DNA from: CBDAUN01 sp965214615
GTDB lineage: Bacteria; Pseudomonadota; Gammaproteobacteria; Arenicellales; JAJDZL01
Direction of reading: 5' to 3'
Assembly: GCA_965214615.1 (NCBI GenBank)
Contig: OZ243952.1
Location: 2,418,001-2,482,000 of the forward strand
DNA: 64,000 bases
Each line of letters starts with the position of its first letter. The first letter of the stretch is position 1. The position numbers and the translations under genes are program-made. Below, piece after piece: positions 17,614 to 27,332 of the stretch. The notes beneath the pieces are model-generated. The model did no database searches. It was not told where the DNA came from and was given only the letters and a program-made list of their open reading frames with translations.

Positions 17614-19158
17614 ATGGGAAATTTTTTTCTTGACTTAAGAGATCGCATGCATCGCGATCCGGACAAGATCTTTCTTGACTGCGGCGATGGCGGCACAATT
17701 TCCTATGCAGATGCCGATCGCATATCGGCAAAACTCGCCAACAAGCTGGGATCGCTGGGCATTGCCGCAGGCGACAGGCTAACGGTGCAAGTCAAGAAAA
17801 GCAAGGAAGCTGTGTTTCTTTATCTGGCCTGTCTGCGCTCTGGAATTATCTGCCATCCGCTGAACACGGCATACGTGCAAGCAGAACTTGAGCATTTCCT
17901 GCTCGACGCCGAACCGGCGGCCCTGCTCTGCGCCCCGGAATCCGAGCGTGCGTATCAGTCGCTCGCGAGTCGCTGCGGGGTGCGCCATGTGCTGACTCTG
18001 GATCAAGGCGCAGGCGGTACGCTGATGCACGATCTGGAAGAATTCAGTTCCAACCACCCGGTGGTTGAGCGTCGCGACGATCACACTGCTGTATTGCTCT
18101 ACACCTCGGGAACAACAGGAAAGCCCAAGGGCGCCATGATCACGCACGGCAATCTTCGCTCCAATGCTCTGAGTCTTTGCCAGGTATGGGGCTGGAGAGC
18201 TGACGATGTGCTGATTCACATTCTGCCGCTTTTTCACGTGCACGGACTGTTTGTCGCAATGCATTGCCCGATGCTCAACGGATCTCGAATTATTTTCCGT
18301 CAACGCTTCAGTCCCGAGGAAACTGTCAATCTGATCCCGCAGGCCACAGTGCTGATGGGTGTTCCCACGGTGTATTCTCGGATTGTGCAAGAGCCTGGGC
18401 TGACACGCGGCGTTTGCCACGATTTCCGATTGTTCATTTCCGGTTCTGCGCCGCTTAGGCCGGAGACATTCCATGAATTCGAAGCCCGCACCGGCCACCG
18501 GATTCTTGAGCGCTACGGCATGTCGGAGGCGGGTATGATCAGTTCCAATCCACTTTACGGGGAGCGCATTGCGGGCACGGTCGGCTACGCCTTGCCCGAT
18601 GTGCATCTCAGGGTGCGCAGCCAAGATGGTTCAATTGCGCCGCCGCTTGAAACCGGCGTGCTTGAAATATCCGGCCCGAATGTGTTTGCCGGCTACTGGA
18701 GGAATGACGCTGCAAGCCGCAAGGCATTTTGCGACGATGGATTTCTTGTTACCGGCGATTTGGCCACTCTTTCCGACACAGGCGTACTGTCGATCGTCGG
18801 GCGCGAAACGGATCTGATCATCTCGGCTGGATTCAACATCTATCCGCGCGAGGTGGAACTTGCGCTGAATCGGATACCGGGCATTGCCGAGTCAACGGTG
18901 TTCGGAGTTCCGCATCCTGACCTGGGCGAAGCAGCGGCAGCCGCGGTTATCGCCGAATCTCCATGCGAAATCGATCCGGCTGAAATTCAAGAAGCGCTGC
19001 GGGCGAATCTTTCGTCGTTCAAGCTTCCCCGTCACATTGCACAAGTCAGCGAGTTTCCCAGAAACGCGATGGGCAAAATTGAGAAAAAGCGCTTGCGCGA
19101 GCAATTTCGCGACATATTTGCAGCTCCCAAAGCCACTTTGCGTAAAAATGGGAATTGA
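17614..19158 (+). CDS. malonyl-CoA synthetase-like acyl-CoA ligase
   Basis: About 514 residues of the AMP-forming acyl-CoA synthetase superfamily. Motif LYTSGTTGKPKGAMITH is the ATP loop, LERYGMSEAGMISSNP and later GRETDLIISAGFNIYPREVE and GKIEKKRLR (with the catalytic C-terminal Lys) are intact. ERYGMSEAGMISSNPLYGER and the early PLNTAY block resemble malonyl-CoA synthase MatB, so malonate is the likely acid; other small acids are possible. The frame is open from 17476, overlapping puuD, but the ATG at 17614 gives the family start. A GTG nine bases earlier with AAGGA before it is an alternative. Confidence 0.8.
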   Translation: MGNFFLDLRDRMHRDPDKIFLDCGDGGTISYADADRISAKLANKLGSLGIAAGDRLTVQVKKSKEAVFLYLACLRSGIICHPLNTAYVQAELEHFLLDAEPAALLCAPESERAYQSLASRCGVRHVLTLDQGAGGTLMHDLEEFSSNHPVVERRDDHTAVLLYTSGTTGKPKGAMITHGNLRSNALSLCQVWGWRADDVLIHILPLFHVHGLFVAMHCPMLNGSRIIFRQRFSPEETVNLIPQATVLMGVPTVYSRIVQEPGLTRGVCHDFRLFISGSAPLRPETFHEFEARTGHRILERYGMSEAGMISSNPLYGERIAGTVGYALPDVHLRVRSQDGSIAPPLETGVLEISGPNVFAGYWRNDAASRKAFCDDGFLVTGDLATLSDTGVLSIVGRETDLIISAGFNIYPREVELALNRIPGIAESTVFGVPHPDLGEAAAAAVIAESPCEIDPAEIQEALRANLSSFKLPRHIAQVSEFPRNAMGKIEKKRLREQFRDIFAAPKATLRKNGN

Positions 19159-19590
19159 AGGTCGGTCGCCAGTCGTGTCTTATGATGCGGTGGCGAAATC
19201 AAACTCGGGCGCACCGGGTCAAATCGCTACGCGGCTCGCAGTCTTGCCTGCATCACGCAAAATTTCATAGCATCCTCCAATTCCAGGACTTGTCCTGACA
19301 CAATTACACTTCGACCAGATGCTCGGAAAGGAAATTGCCGCGAAGAGGCCAAATTCAATTCAACCATTCGCAGCAACCGACAACTCCGGTAATTTTTTAG
19401 TGCGGCACGCTAAATTCGTATCCGAGCGAATCTTGGTTTCGGCATCACCGGTCCGTCGGTGTTGAAACTGCATATGCCTGAGACCGCCAATGCGTGAGAC
19501 ATCGAGAACCGATAAATCACCCGATACGGTCCCGGTTGCGCAGGTTCAGGATGAAATGATTGAACCTCCCAGCGGCACGGCAAGACAAGC
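19159..19590. other. intergenic region with possible RelE-like remnant
   Basis: About 430 bases with no intact gene. On the minus strand near 19440-19560 a frame reads GPYRVIYRF followed by a short hydrophobic stretch, which recalls the core of RelE/ParE toxins, but no start or complete domain is present. Convergent ends of the flanking genes meet here. Confidence 0.25.
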
Positions 19591-20982
19591 CTAATGCACA
19601 GTCCCGGCCGAACGCTCCGGTGGCAGCGAGCGCTCGTGCCGGCTGTCTGCATCAAATTTAAATGTGCTACGCCTCGTTTCGGCCGCATCGTTTGAATAGG
19701 TTTCGATAATATAACGCCTGAAACTCGGAATCGGACACTCCACGATTCCGCTGCCGCGCTCTTGCAGCGCACCGTGATGCGTCAAGTTGTCGTAGTACTG
19801 CGCCGACGTCATCCCGTCAGGAAGTTGGTCCGTCAAGTACTCGGAAGACTCGCCCGCCTTCGCGCGCTTTCCAATGATGCGATGCACCTCGCCTAAATGC
19901 TGCTCTCCGTCAATCTGCCGCATCACATCCGCCAGCAAAGAGCACGAATACTTCATCGCATTGCTCATTCGGGCGGCGTAGTATTTGTTCCGGCGCTTGA
20001 CGCTTTTCGCCTCGACCGACACAAAATCCACCTTGCCGATGGCGCACCCGCTTTCGATAAACACCTCGCAGAACGAGCGAAGGGCGTTGGTCAGATGCGA
20101 CGGCCAGCCGTCGCAGGCTGCAAGCATCCTGTCAAACTCAGCCTCGCGCGAACTGACATCCAGCTTGAACTCGCGGCAAAAGCCTGCTTTGAGTTCCTGA
20201 ACCTCGGCGGCGGTGAACCGATCCAGCGAATGGACGTTGTCGACGGACAACCGGGTCAGCCCCATATTTCCAGCCTGCTGCCTTGAGTCCGACAATCCGC
20301 CCAGAACCAGAATCAGCGGCAACTCGTAGTTGTTGTCGTGCAACTCCTGAAGCAGTCCGCCCAGAAACGAATCCTTGCCGCCTGACATATTCTGCGCCTC
20401 GTCGATGCCGATCACCACCGGAGCACTCCACTTTTCCTTCGATAGTAACTTGGCTACCTTTGCAAGGCCGGCATGAGGCAACCGATGCTGGATCTGCGAG
20501 GTGCGGCTGAAGCCGATGCGGGCGATCCACGCCCCAAAACTGCTCTCGCTGTGTCTCGTCTCGCTTACCGGAGAAATTAGCCTGGCGCCGGCGCCAGGCT
20601 TGACCTGGTCGATAATTTCCTTCAGAAAATATTGCGGGCTCATGCTGATCGGACCGCCTTGAAAATAGGCGATTTTCGGCACAGGCGTCGTGCGCGCACT
20701 TGCGTCGCCCGCCAAAGTGACATGCTCTTTGTTACCCCAGCGATGAAACAGATGCATCAGCGTCGAAGTCTTGCCGGCGCCGGGTGCGCCGTAGATCAGT
20801 CGTGTCGCCGCCTTAAGCTGCGGCCTGCACGAACTGTACAGTTCCCAGCTCAGCGCGCATGCATTTTCGATATCCGCAAGTATGTCTTTGCGACCGGCGT
20901 AGTACCGCGGAGGATTCTTGTCCTGACTCGCTATGTAATGTTCAAGCCTGTCGACAAGATCCCTTTTGGCATCTTTGTTCAT
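19591..20982 (-). CDS. orphan AAA ATPase with ORC/Cdc6-like fold
   Basis: A 463-residue ATP-binding protein. Walker A is GAPGAGKTS near residue 65; Walker B is VVIGIDEAQNM; LILVLGGLSDS fits a sensor-1 strand, so an AAA_16/AAA_22 type module spans about residues 25-280. The C-terminal part is basic and helical (KRRNKYYAARMSNAMK and onward) and may be a winged-helix or other nucleic-acid-binding domain. It stands alone between two long gene-poor stretches, with no transposase, nuclease or helicase partner. TniB/ExeA-like or defence-associated ATPases are possible relatives; the function is unknown. Confidence 0.75.
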   Translation of the reverse strand: MNKDAKRDLVDRLEHYIASQDKNPPRYYAGRKDILADIENACALSWELYSSCRPQLKAATRLIYGAPGAGKTSTLMHLFHRWGNKEHVTLAGDASARTTPVPKIAYFQGGPISMSPQYFLKEIIDQVKPGAGARLISPVSETRHSESSFGAWIARIGFSRTSQIQHRLPHAGLAKVAKLLSKEKWSAPVVIGIDEAQNMSGGKDSFLGGLLQELHDNNYELPLILVLGGLSDSRQQAGNMGLTRLSVDNVHSLDRFTAAEVQELKAGFCREFKLDVSSREAEFDRMLAACDGWPSHLTNALRSFCEVFIESGCAIGKVDFVSVEAKSVKRRNKYYAARMSNAMKYSCSLLADVMRQIDGEQHLGEVHRIIGKRAKAGESSEYLTDQLPDGMTSAQYYDNLTHHGALQERGSGIVECPIPSFRRYIIETYSNDAAETRRSTFKFDADSRHERSLPPERSAGTVH

Positions 20983-21843
20983 CCGATAACTCCGTATCCG
21001 GCTGTTTCAAGTCAGTCGATTCAGCCTCCGACCGATCTTAGAGTATAGCACCGCGCAGGACTGGACCAAAAAATCTCCCAATGACAAATGAGTCCGATCA
21101 GCCTGCCGAATCGGGGTTACCGCAGGAAGGGGAAATTCGAGGCCAAGGAAGTGGCATACCACATGCCGATCACATTTAATTTACTCACGTTTCGGAGTTC
21201 ATTCATTCTGTATTATCCGATCGACTAGCCTTGATCGAGTCGTCGACCACCGACACGCAACGCTCGCGGGCGCATTTTTGCCATTCAATACTCCACTAGG
21301 AACACCTATACACCATCTTCGATTCGGCTAGCCCCAAAACATGTCACTGATGCTCGGACCAAAGCCAATATATTTATGAATGCTCCGTTTCAGTACTGGT
21401 GTCATTCCTTATCACCTGACTATCAACGTTGAACTTAATCATTCAGATAACACCGTATCGAAGACTTAGGGTTGGTTGTTTTCGAGTTGCTACGGCATCT
21501 GGCGTATCTTTGCTGCCCGCGCGAACTACATCTGCCTATCTGCCTGCGACCATCCGAAATTCGAATAACAATTGGCAATTCGAAAAATTTCATTGAATCG
21601 AATGCCATCACATCTACGGCGTCCTTTGCGTTCATCATGTGGGGCCTAAACCATTTCTTTGAAATGTATGGCAGAATACGAAAGAACATCCAATTCGGGC
21701 TCTATGTGCCAAAGCAACATTGAGATTCGAGTCACTGCTTTACGCTGACACTAATCCAAATATTGAAATCCGGCACCAAAATCTGATGCAGTCAGCAGCA
21801 AAACTGCCGGAACTAATCAAACGAAAACTGCGAATTGCCCCGG
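20983..21843. other. gene-poor region
   Basis: About 860 bases upstream of the AAA ATPase and downstream of the FAD oxidase. Short open frames occur on both strands (for example about 80 codons at 21472-21723), but none shows family motifs or a convincing ribosome-binding site. The sequence is more AT-rich than its neighbours. It should contain the promoter of the ATPase gene at its left end. Confidence 0.4.
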
Positions 21844-23178
21844 TCACCGCTCCCGACCCGCTTTGATCTGCCCCCATCGCGTGGCAATTCGTGCGCCAAT
21901 TGAGGCAAACGGCTCCGGCGGCAGCTTTTGCGGCGGCGGCTTTTGCAAAACAACGTCCAAGGAATCGGAAGCTCGCCCGCAAGCAAGTTCGGCGATCAGC
22001 TTGCCGTGAAGCGTGCCGTGCGAAGCGCCAAGCCCATTCTGGCAGCATGCTGAATACAGTCCCGATTCCAGCTCGCCGAAAGCCGGAGCGGAATTGCGGC
22101 TAAGACAAAGCAGACCGCCCCACCGGTATTCCATCTTGACGTGCGCAAGCTGCGGAAACCGCCGCTTGAATGATCTGTCGTGCACTCTTGCCGCCTGCCT
22201 CACCCCGCCATCACCTACCGAGCGGCTCGGAGCCCATGCGACCCCGTTTCTAATCAGGATCCTGTCTCCGCCGGCACCTGATATTCTCCGCACTGTGGAG
22301 CCGAGGGCGTCAGCCGGGGTAAAGCCCCAGGATGGTTCGCCGCCAAGCACACCGACTTCTTCGGCAGACAGGCACCGGGTCATTGATGCATAAAGGTAGA
22401 TATGCATCAGCCTACGGCGGAAATAGCCAAAACTTTCGATGTGTCCGTTTACTGCCAATATGACGCAGTCAGCATTGACATATCCTTTCGGCGTGCTGAG
22501 TTGCCAGGAATCGCCGCGCCTGACAGCGCCGGTAACCGGCGTGTGCGCAAAGATGTCGGCGCCGCGATGCTTCACGGCCCTCGCGAAGTCATTGAAATAC
22601 AGTCCAGGCTTGATCAGCGCGCTGCCCGACGTCGCCAATCCGCCCGCATAGTAGCGGCTGCCGGATATTTCATACATCTGCTTTTCGTCGAGCAACTCGT
22701 ACGGCTCGCCAAGATGATCAAGGTGCCTGGAATACTGCTCGTTGTGCCTCAGTCCCGCGGCACTTGCAGCCGCATTGATCTTGCCGTGCAAGCCGAAAGC
22801 CTCGCTCGACATGGCGGATTCGCGCGCAACGCGCTGCGCGAACCCGATCGCTTCGCGGTTCAGTTGAATCTGCCGCAGATCGGCCTCGAGCGCGCCGACA
22901 TAGTCCTTGCTTCCAAGGTTGTGGGGCAAATCGATCATGAAGCCTGAGTTGCGGCCGCAAGGCCCATCACAAAGACCGCGTGCTTCAAGGACTGCAATCT
23001 TGCTAGACGGCTCGAGCTGTTTCAGCCGCATCGCAGCCGCAAGGCCTGCAAACCCTGCTCCGACAACCGCGAAATCTGCGCCAATGTCCTTTTCAAGCGG
23101 CGGATAGGTCTGTCCGCCGCCCGCCAGGATCTTCCATACAGGCGGCCCGGGGTCGTACGGCAGTGCTGTCGTTTTCAT
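21844..23178 (-). CDS. FAD-dependent amine oxidoreductase (DAO family)
   Basis: A 444-residue D-amino-acid-oxidase-fold protein. The dinucleotide-binding motif is DFAVVGAGFAGLAAAMRL with the partner acidic residue in AVLEARG; RNSGFMIDLPH follows, as in PuuB-like and related oxidases. These enzymes oxidise secondary or N-methyl amines, using FAD, to an imine that hydrolyses. It is the last gene of the quaternary-amine cluster, 89 bases after the MttB homologue. A job on the N-methylated product of the demethylase fits the context, but the substrate is inferred. Confidence 0.85.
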   Translation of the reverse strand: MKTTALPYDPGPPVWKILAGGGQTYPPLEKDIGADFAVVGAGFAGLAAAMRLKQLEPSSKIAVLEARGLCDGPCGRNSGFMIDLPHNLGSKDYVGALEADLRQIQLNREAIGFAQRVARESAMSSEAFGLHGKINAAASAAGLRHNEQYSRHLDHLGEPYELLDEKQMYEISGSRYYAGGLATSGSALIKPGLYFNDFARAVKHRGADIFAHTPVTGAVRRGDSWQLSTPKGYVNADCVILAVNGHIESFGYFRRRLMHIYLYASMTRCLSAEEVGVLGGEPSWGFTPADALGSTVRRISGAGGDRILIRNGVAWAPSRSVGDGGVRQAARVHDRSFKRRFPQLAHVKMEYRWGGLLCLSRNSAPAFGELESGLYSACCQNGLGASHGTLHGKLIAELACGRASDSLDVVLQKPPPQKLPPEPFASIGARIATRWGQIKAGRER

Positions 23179-23267
23179 CGCTGATCCGGAGACTTCAACC
23201 GCGAGACGGGACGCGGCAAGCCTGCCTGAGCCGGAATGTTCAATGCGTCACGCACCTTTGCAGGCGA

Positions 23268-24833
23268 TCAGTGCGTCCAGTTGAGCTCGCTCATCGCAGG
23301 AATTTCCCTTTCACGGCGGGCGATATAGTCCAGCACAGCTTCATGCACCCCCTCATCCATCGGCGGAAGCTCGTAGGAATCAAGCAGAGCTTTTGCAGTT
23401 TGCAAGGCGCGCTCAGTGATGCTTTGCGAACCATCGGACAGCCATTGCTCATAGGTGCTGTTGTCGAACATCTGAGGCATGAAGAACGCACTTTGGAAAT
23501 TCGACAAGGTATGCGCATGACCCAGATAGTGCCCACCTGGACCGATATCGCCGACTGCAGAGACAGCCTCACCAAAATCTTCCCAGTCAACACCCTGGGC
23601 CATGCGGTAGCCCATCGCGCACTGTTCTGCGTCGACGATAAACTTTGCCGTCGAGCAATGCATCCCGGCTTCGTTCCAGCCGGTCGAATGCCAGACAAAG
23701 TTCGCGCCGGAGAGCAATGCCGCCATCAAGGTTGTGGCGCTTTCGTATCCGGCCTGGGCATCCAGGGTCTTCGAACCGCCAAGCAGGCTCGAGGTGCGCC
23801 ACGGCACGTTGTAATAACGCGCCATCTGACCGATCATAAAATTCATCAGGCTGATTTCGGGCGTACCGGCCATTGGAGCGCCGGACGACATCGAAACCGT
23901 CGACAGGTAGTGCCCGTAGATCGCAGGACAGCCCTTGCGGACAACCTGCGTATAGGCAAGCGCCGAAAGCGCTTCAGCGTTAAGCTGAGCAACGGCCGCA
24001 GCTGTCGATGCAGGCGTGTTCGCACCACCAAGGACAAACGGCGAACACAGTATCGGCTGATTGCGCTTGCAAAATTCTCGCAACGCGCCCAGCATGGTCT
24101 CGTCCCATACCAGAGGCGAATTGCCGTTGCAGTTTCCAGTAATCACCGCGTGGGACTGCATAAACTCCTCGCCGAACACGATTGCGCACATATCCAGCAC
24201 ATCGGAAGCGTTTTTCGGCGAAGTCGTCATTCCCATGACCGTCTTGTCGGAATACCGCATCGACGAATACGCAATCCTCAGATGACGGTGGGCGACCGGA
24301 TGGTCCATCGGCTCGACAATGTGATGCGATGTCGAATGAAGAGCCGGCATCAATTGCGCCAGCTTGTGGAACATTGCAAGATCATCCAGCGTCGGCGCTC
24401 GTCTTCGGTCTTCAAGGTCGCGCAAATATGGCGCACCCGCCATCGGAACGAAAATCGTCGAACGCCCTCCGATGCGCACGGTTTTTTCCGGGTCCCGGGC
24501 ATGCAGGGTGATCTGCGGCGGAATGGTGGACATCAGTTCGCGAACCAGCGCCCGATCAAGATGGACGCAAGACTCATCGCGGACATCGGCGCCGACGGCT
24601 TTCCAGTCGAGAATCGCCTGCGGGTCGCGAAAGACCACGCCGACGTTCTCCAGAATATCCAAGGAGGCAGAATCGATCCGTTCCACTTGCTCGGCCGTCA
24701 TCGGCTCAGTCAGGGGCAGCCGGCCGACAAGCGCCGGCAGCATCGGCTCAATGAGATTGCTCCGATCGGTTCTTCTTCGTTCTCGGCCGCCGCGACGCTG
24801 GCTCAGTTCTTCGGAACCGAGTCGGTCGTTCAT
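23268..24833 (-). CDS. trimethylamine methyltransferase family protein (non-pyrrolysine MttB homologue)
   Basis: A 521-residue MttB-family protein. GPGGHYLGHAHT near the C-terminus and the central stretch around GNCNGNSPLVWDETM are family-like. The frame has no internal amber codon, so this is the non-pyrrolysine branch, whose characterised members (MtgB, MtpB and others) remove a methyl group from quaternary amines such as glycine betaine or proline betaine and give it to a corrinoid protein. No corrinoid protein gene is seen nearby. Its start overlaps the aldehyde dehydrogenase stop by four bases (ATGA). A demethylase for the substrate imported by the adjacent ProXWV is the likely role. Confidence 0.85.
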   Translation of the reverse strand: MNDRLGSEELSQRRGGRERRRTDRSNLIEPMLPALVGRLPLTEPMTAEQVERIDSASLDILENVGVVFRDPQAILDWKAVGADVRDESCVHLDRALVRELMSTIPPQITLHARDPEKTVRIGGRSTIFVPMAGAPYLRDLEDRRRAPTLDDLAMFHKLAQLMPALHSTSHHIVEPMDHPVAHRHLRIAYSSMRYSDKTVMGMTTSPKNASDVLDMCAIVFGEEFMQSHAVITGNCNGNSPLVWDETMLGALREFCKRNQPILCSPFVLGGANTPASTAAAVAQLNAEALSALAYTQVVRKGCPAIYGHYLSTVSMSSGAPMAGTPEISLMNFMIGQMARYYNVPWRTSSLLGGSKTLDAQAGYESATTLMAALLSGANFVWHSTGWNEAGMHCSTAKFIVDAEQCAMGYRMAQGVDWEDFGEAVSAVGDIGPGGHYLGHAHTLSNFQSAFFMPQMFDNSTYEQWLSDGSQSITERALQTAKALLDSYELPPMDEGVHEAVLDYIARREREIPAMSELNWTH

Positions 24834-26338
24834 CCGACGCTCTCTCCCGGAGCGGAATCGGACAAATCAATCCAGATGGTCTTTAGCTCGGTGTACTGAT
24901 CGTGGGCATGGATGCCGTTGTCGCGGCCGCCGAAGCCCGACTGCTTATAGCCGCCGAACGGAGTCGAAATGTCTCCTTCGCCGTAACAGTTCACAGTGAC
25001 GGTTCCGGCTCTGATGGCTTTGGCGGCGCGCAGCGCTTTCTTTGCATTTGCCGTAAATACGCTCGCGGTCAGTCCGTATTCGGTCTCATTCGCCAGATTG
25101 ATCGCCTCGTCAAAGGAAGCCACGGTCAGCACAGACAGAACCGGGCCAAATATTTCTTCTCGGGCCAGCACGTCATCCGTCCGCACTTGATCGAAAATCG
25201 TCGGCTCGACGAAATTTCCGCTCACCGTGCCTCCGACAACGGTCTCGGCGCTGTGAGCGCCTTCGGCCAGATAGGCGGAAACCTTCTTGCAATGCCCGTC
25301 GTCAATGAGCGCGCCCAGATGGTTCGACGGATCGAGAGGATCACCGGTCTTGAAGTCCCGGGTTCGTGCGACAATGCGCTCCATCAATGGCTGCTTCACA
25401 TCCCGGTGCACAATCAGGCGGGAATTGGCAGAGCAATTCTCTCCCATATTCCAGAACGCCGCATTCACAATGTGACCGGCAACCAGGTCGAGGTCTTCGG
25501 CATCATCCAGCACGATAGCCGGATTTTTGCCGCCGCATTCAAGCACAACCTTCTTTAGGTTGCTGTCGGCCGCGTAGCGCAAAAACTGCTTTCCGGTTTC
25601 GGTCGATCCGGTAAAGCTCACCATGTCGACATCGCTATGCAGGCCAAGCGGCGCGCCAACCGTCGGCCCGTCACCGGGCAACACCTGCAATACGCCGCGG
25701 GGCAGCCCGGCCTCCATGGCAAGTTCTGCGACCCGAAGCGCGGTCAGCGATGTCTGCTCGGCCGGCTTGACAATGACCGAGCAGCCAGCAGCAAGAGCGG
25801 GACCGATCTTCCAAGCCATCATTAGAAGCGGAAAATTCCACGGCAGAACCGCCGCGACAATGCCAACCGGCTCGCGCACGATCATCGCGATCGCATTGTC
25901 TCCGCCCGGGGCGGTCAGATCGTAAATCTTGTCAATGGCCTCGGCGTGCCATTTGATCGTTTCAATCGTCTCAGGGATATCGATCGTCTCGCAATCGCGA
26001 ATCGGCTTGCCGCTGTCAAGGCTTTCCAGCACGGCAAGTTCGCGGCGATTTCTTGTCAGCAGCTTGCACAGCCGGATCAGCACGTGCTTGCGTTCAGTCG
26101 GATGCAGCATGCACCACCGACCCTGATCGAATGCTTCACGGGCCTTTTCTACTGCCAAATCTACATCCTGTCCATCGCAGGACGCGATTTCGCAGATCAC
26201 TTCGCCGGTAGCAGGGTTTGCGGTTTTCAGCAAGGGACCGTTTCCAGACCGGAACTTGCCATCGATGAACGCCGATCTTGGAAAGTCAATGCTTTCGGCT
26301 ATGGCGCTGTATTCGGCCCAGGTCAACAAATCGTTCAT
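24830..26338 (-). CDS. aldehyde dehydrogenase
   Basis: A 502-residue NAD(P)-dependent aldehyde dehydrogenase. The general-base Glu lies in LECGGKNP and the catalytic Cys in GENCSANSR; VLPWNFPLLMMAWK and FTGSTETGK are cofactor-binding motifs. The ECGGK plus CSANSR combination is closest to PuuC-like and betaine-aldehyde-type enzymes. It overlaps both neighbours by four bases, so it is translationally coupled to the DHDPS-family gene before it and the MttB homologue after it. It would oxidise an aldehyde or semialdehyde released during amine breakdown. Confidence 0.92.
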   Translation of the reverse strand: MNDLLTWAEYSAIAESIDFPRSAFIDGKFRSGNGPLLKTANPATGEVICEIASCDGQDVDLAVEKAREAFDQGRWCMLHPTERKHVLIRLCKLLTRNRRELAVLESLDSGKPIRDCETIDIPETIETIKWHAEAIDKIYDLTAPGGDNAIAMIVREPVGIVAAVLPWNFPLLMMAWKIGPALAAGCSVIVKPAEQTSLTALRVAELAMEAGLPRGVLQVLPGDGPTVGAPLGLHSDVDMVSFTGSTETGKQFLRYAADSNLKKVVLECGGKNPAIVLDDAEDLDLVAGHIVNAAFWNMGENCSANSRLIVHRDVKQPLMERIVARTRDFKTGDPLDPSNHLGALIDDGHCKKVSAYLAEGAHSAETVVGGTVSGNFVEPTIFDQVRTDDVLAREEIFGPVLSVLTVASFDEAINLANETEYGLTASVFTANAKKALRAAKAIRAGTVTVNCYGEGDISTPFGGYKQSGFGGRDNGIHAHDQYTELKTIWIDLSDSAPGESVG

Positions 26339-27234
26339 TTCATTTCCCGTTCGATTGCCGCATCCATGGTGCGGACGACTTCAGCCAATGCGCGCTTTTC
26401 GTCCTTATTGAGGGGCTGAAGCGGCTTTCGCGGAGGCCCCGCATCAATTCCGCGCAGCGTCAACCCATGCTTGATGCACTGTACAAACTTACCGCCCTGC
26501 TCGAGTATGCGCATCAGTGGCAGCATTGCAGACATGATCTTCCTGCCCTTGACGAAGTCTCCTTCGACAGCGCAGGTCCGATATAGCGCGATATGCGCCT
26601 CAGGTGCAAAATTCGAGCCTGCGCAGACCCACGAACGCGCACCCCAGGCAAAAAATTCAAGCGCCTGGTCATCCATACCGCAAGACAGCTGGATATGGGG
26701 GTAGTCCCGGGCCAGCATATGCAGGCGGTTGATATCTCCGGAACTTTCCTTGATGGCGCAGAAATTGGGGTTGCGGCCAAGCCGGTCCAGCGTGTCTTCA
26801 TCCATGTTGACACTCATGCGGCCCGGATAATTGTAGAGAATGACCGGCAAATTGGCGGCGCGTTCAACGGCCAGGCAATGCAAGGCAATTTCGCGGCCGG
26901 TGGGGCAGGCGTACGGCGGCGTGGTGACCAAAAGGGCATCAGCGCCGGCCTGCTTGGCATGATGCGCAAAAAATACGCTGTCTTCGGTACGGATTGCACC
27001 GGTTCCCACGATCAACGGCAATCTGCCGTCAATCGCCTGTTTAGCAAATGCCATCATCTCGACACGCTCGTCAGCGCTCTGGGCGTAGTATTCGCCCGTG
27101 GTTCCGGCAACGATGATGCCGTCTACGCCGGCGTCGATCAGAAATTCAACGGCATCGGCGTAAGCATCCCAGTCGATCGAAAAGTCTTTTTTGTACGGAG
27201 TGATGACCGGGGTGTAGATGCCTTCAAAGTTCAT
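26335..27234 (-). CDS. dihydrodipicolinate synthase family lyase/dehydratase
   Basis: About 299 residues forming a class I aldolase-type TIM barrel. The catalytic Tyr is in ILYNYPGR and the Schiff-base Lys in CAIKESSGD; GTTGEYYAQS is the pyruvate-carboxylate loop. The true DapA role is unlikely because of the operon. Catabolic relatives include HPC deaminase of hydroxyproline breakdown, KDG dehydratase and other keto-acid lyases. The ATG at 27234 is preferred over a TTG at 27246. Together with an FAD amine oxidase and an aldehyde dehydrogenase it resembles the hydroxyproline route. Confidence 0.85.
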   Translation of the reverse strand: MNFEGIYTPVITPYKKDFSIDWDAYADAVEFLIDAGVDGIIVAGTTGEYYAQSADERVEMMAFAKQAIDGRLPLIVGTGAIRTEDSVFFAHHAKQAGADALLVTTPPYACPTGREIALHCLAVERAANLPVILYNYPGRMSVNMDEDTLDRLGRNPNFCAIKESSGDINRLHMLARDYPHIQLSCGMDDQALEFFAWGARSWVCAGSNFAPEAHIALYRTCAVEGDFVKGRKIMSAMLPLMRILEQGGKFVQCIKHGLTLRGIDAGPPRKPLQPLNKDEKRALAEVVRTMDAAIEREMK

Positions 27235-27263
27235 CGGAGAACCCAACCTGCATTAACACGAAA

Positions 27264-27299
27264 TCCGCAGGGAAAGCTTGACTTCGCTTTCCCTGCGGA
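27264..27299 (-). terminator. 14-bp perfect hairpin between proX and the DHDPS-family gene
   Basis: A perfect 14-base inverted repeat (arm TCCGCAGGGAAAGC) with an eight-base loop, in the 98-base gap after proX. On the minus strand it is followed by only a short ATTTCG stretch. It is probably a partial terminator or 3'-end stabiliser that lets proX be expressed more than the enzymes downstream, as is common after binding-protein genes. Confidence 0.65.
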
Positions 27300-27332
27300 C
27301 CGAGATTGTTATCGGCAAAGCCGGAATGATTG

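Noticed and set aside
17779..18624. A 281-codon minus-strand frame
   Set aside because: It is antisense to the acyl-CoA synthetase, which has all its motifs.
19410..19772. RelE/ParE-like words (GPYRVIYRF) on the minus strand
   Set aside because: No start, no complete domain and overlap with the end of the AAA ATPase gene; kept only as a note on the intergenic region.
23268..24833. Pyrrolysine-containing trimethylamine methyltransferase
   Set aside because: The frame has no internal TAG codon and no pyrrolysine genes are seen, so it belongs to the non-pyrrolysine group.
23163..24899. A 578-codon open frame on the plus strand
   Set aside because: It lies fully antisense to the MttB homologue, is very rich in Arg and His, and has no motifs. 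The minus-strand gene has clear family blocks and ATGA coupling.
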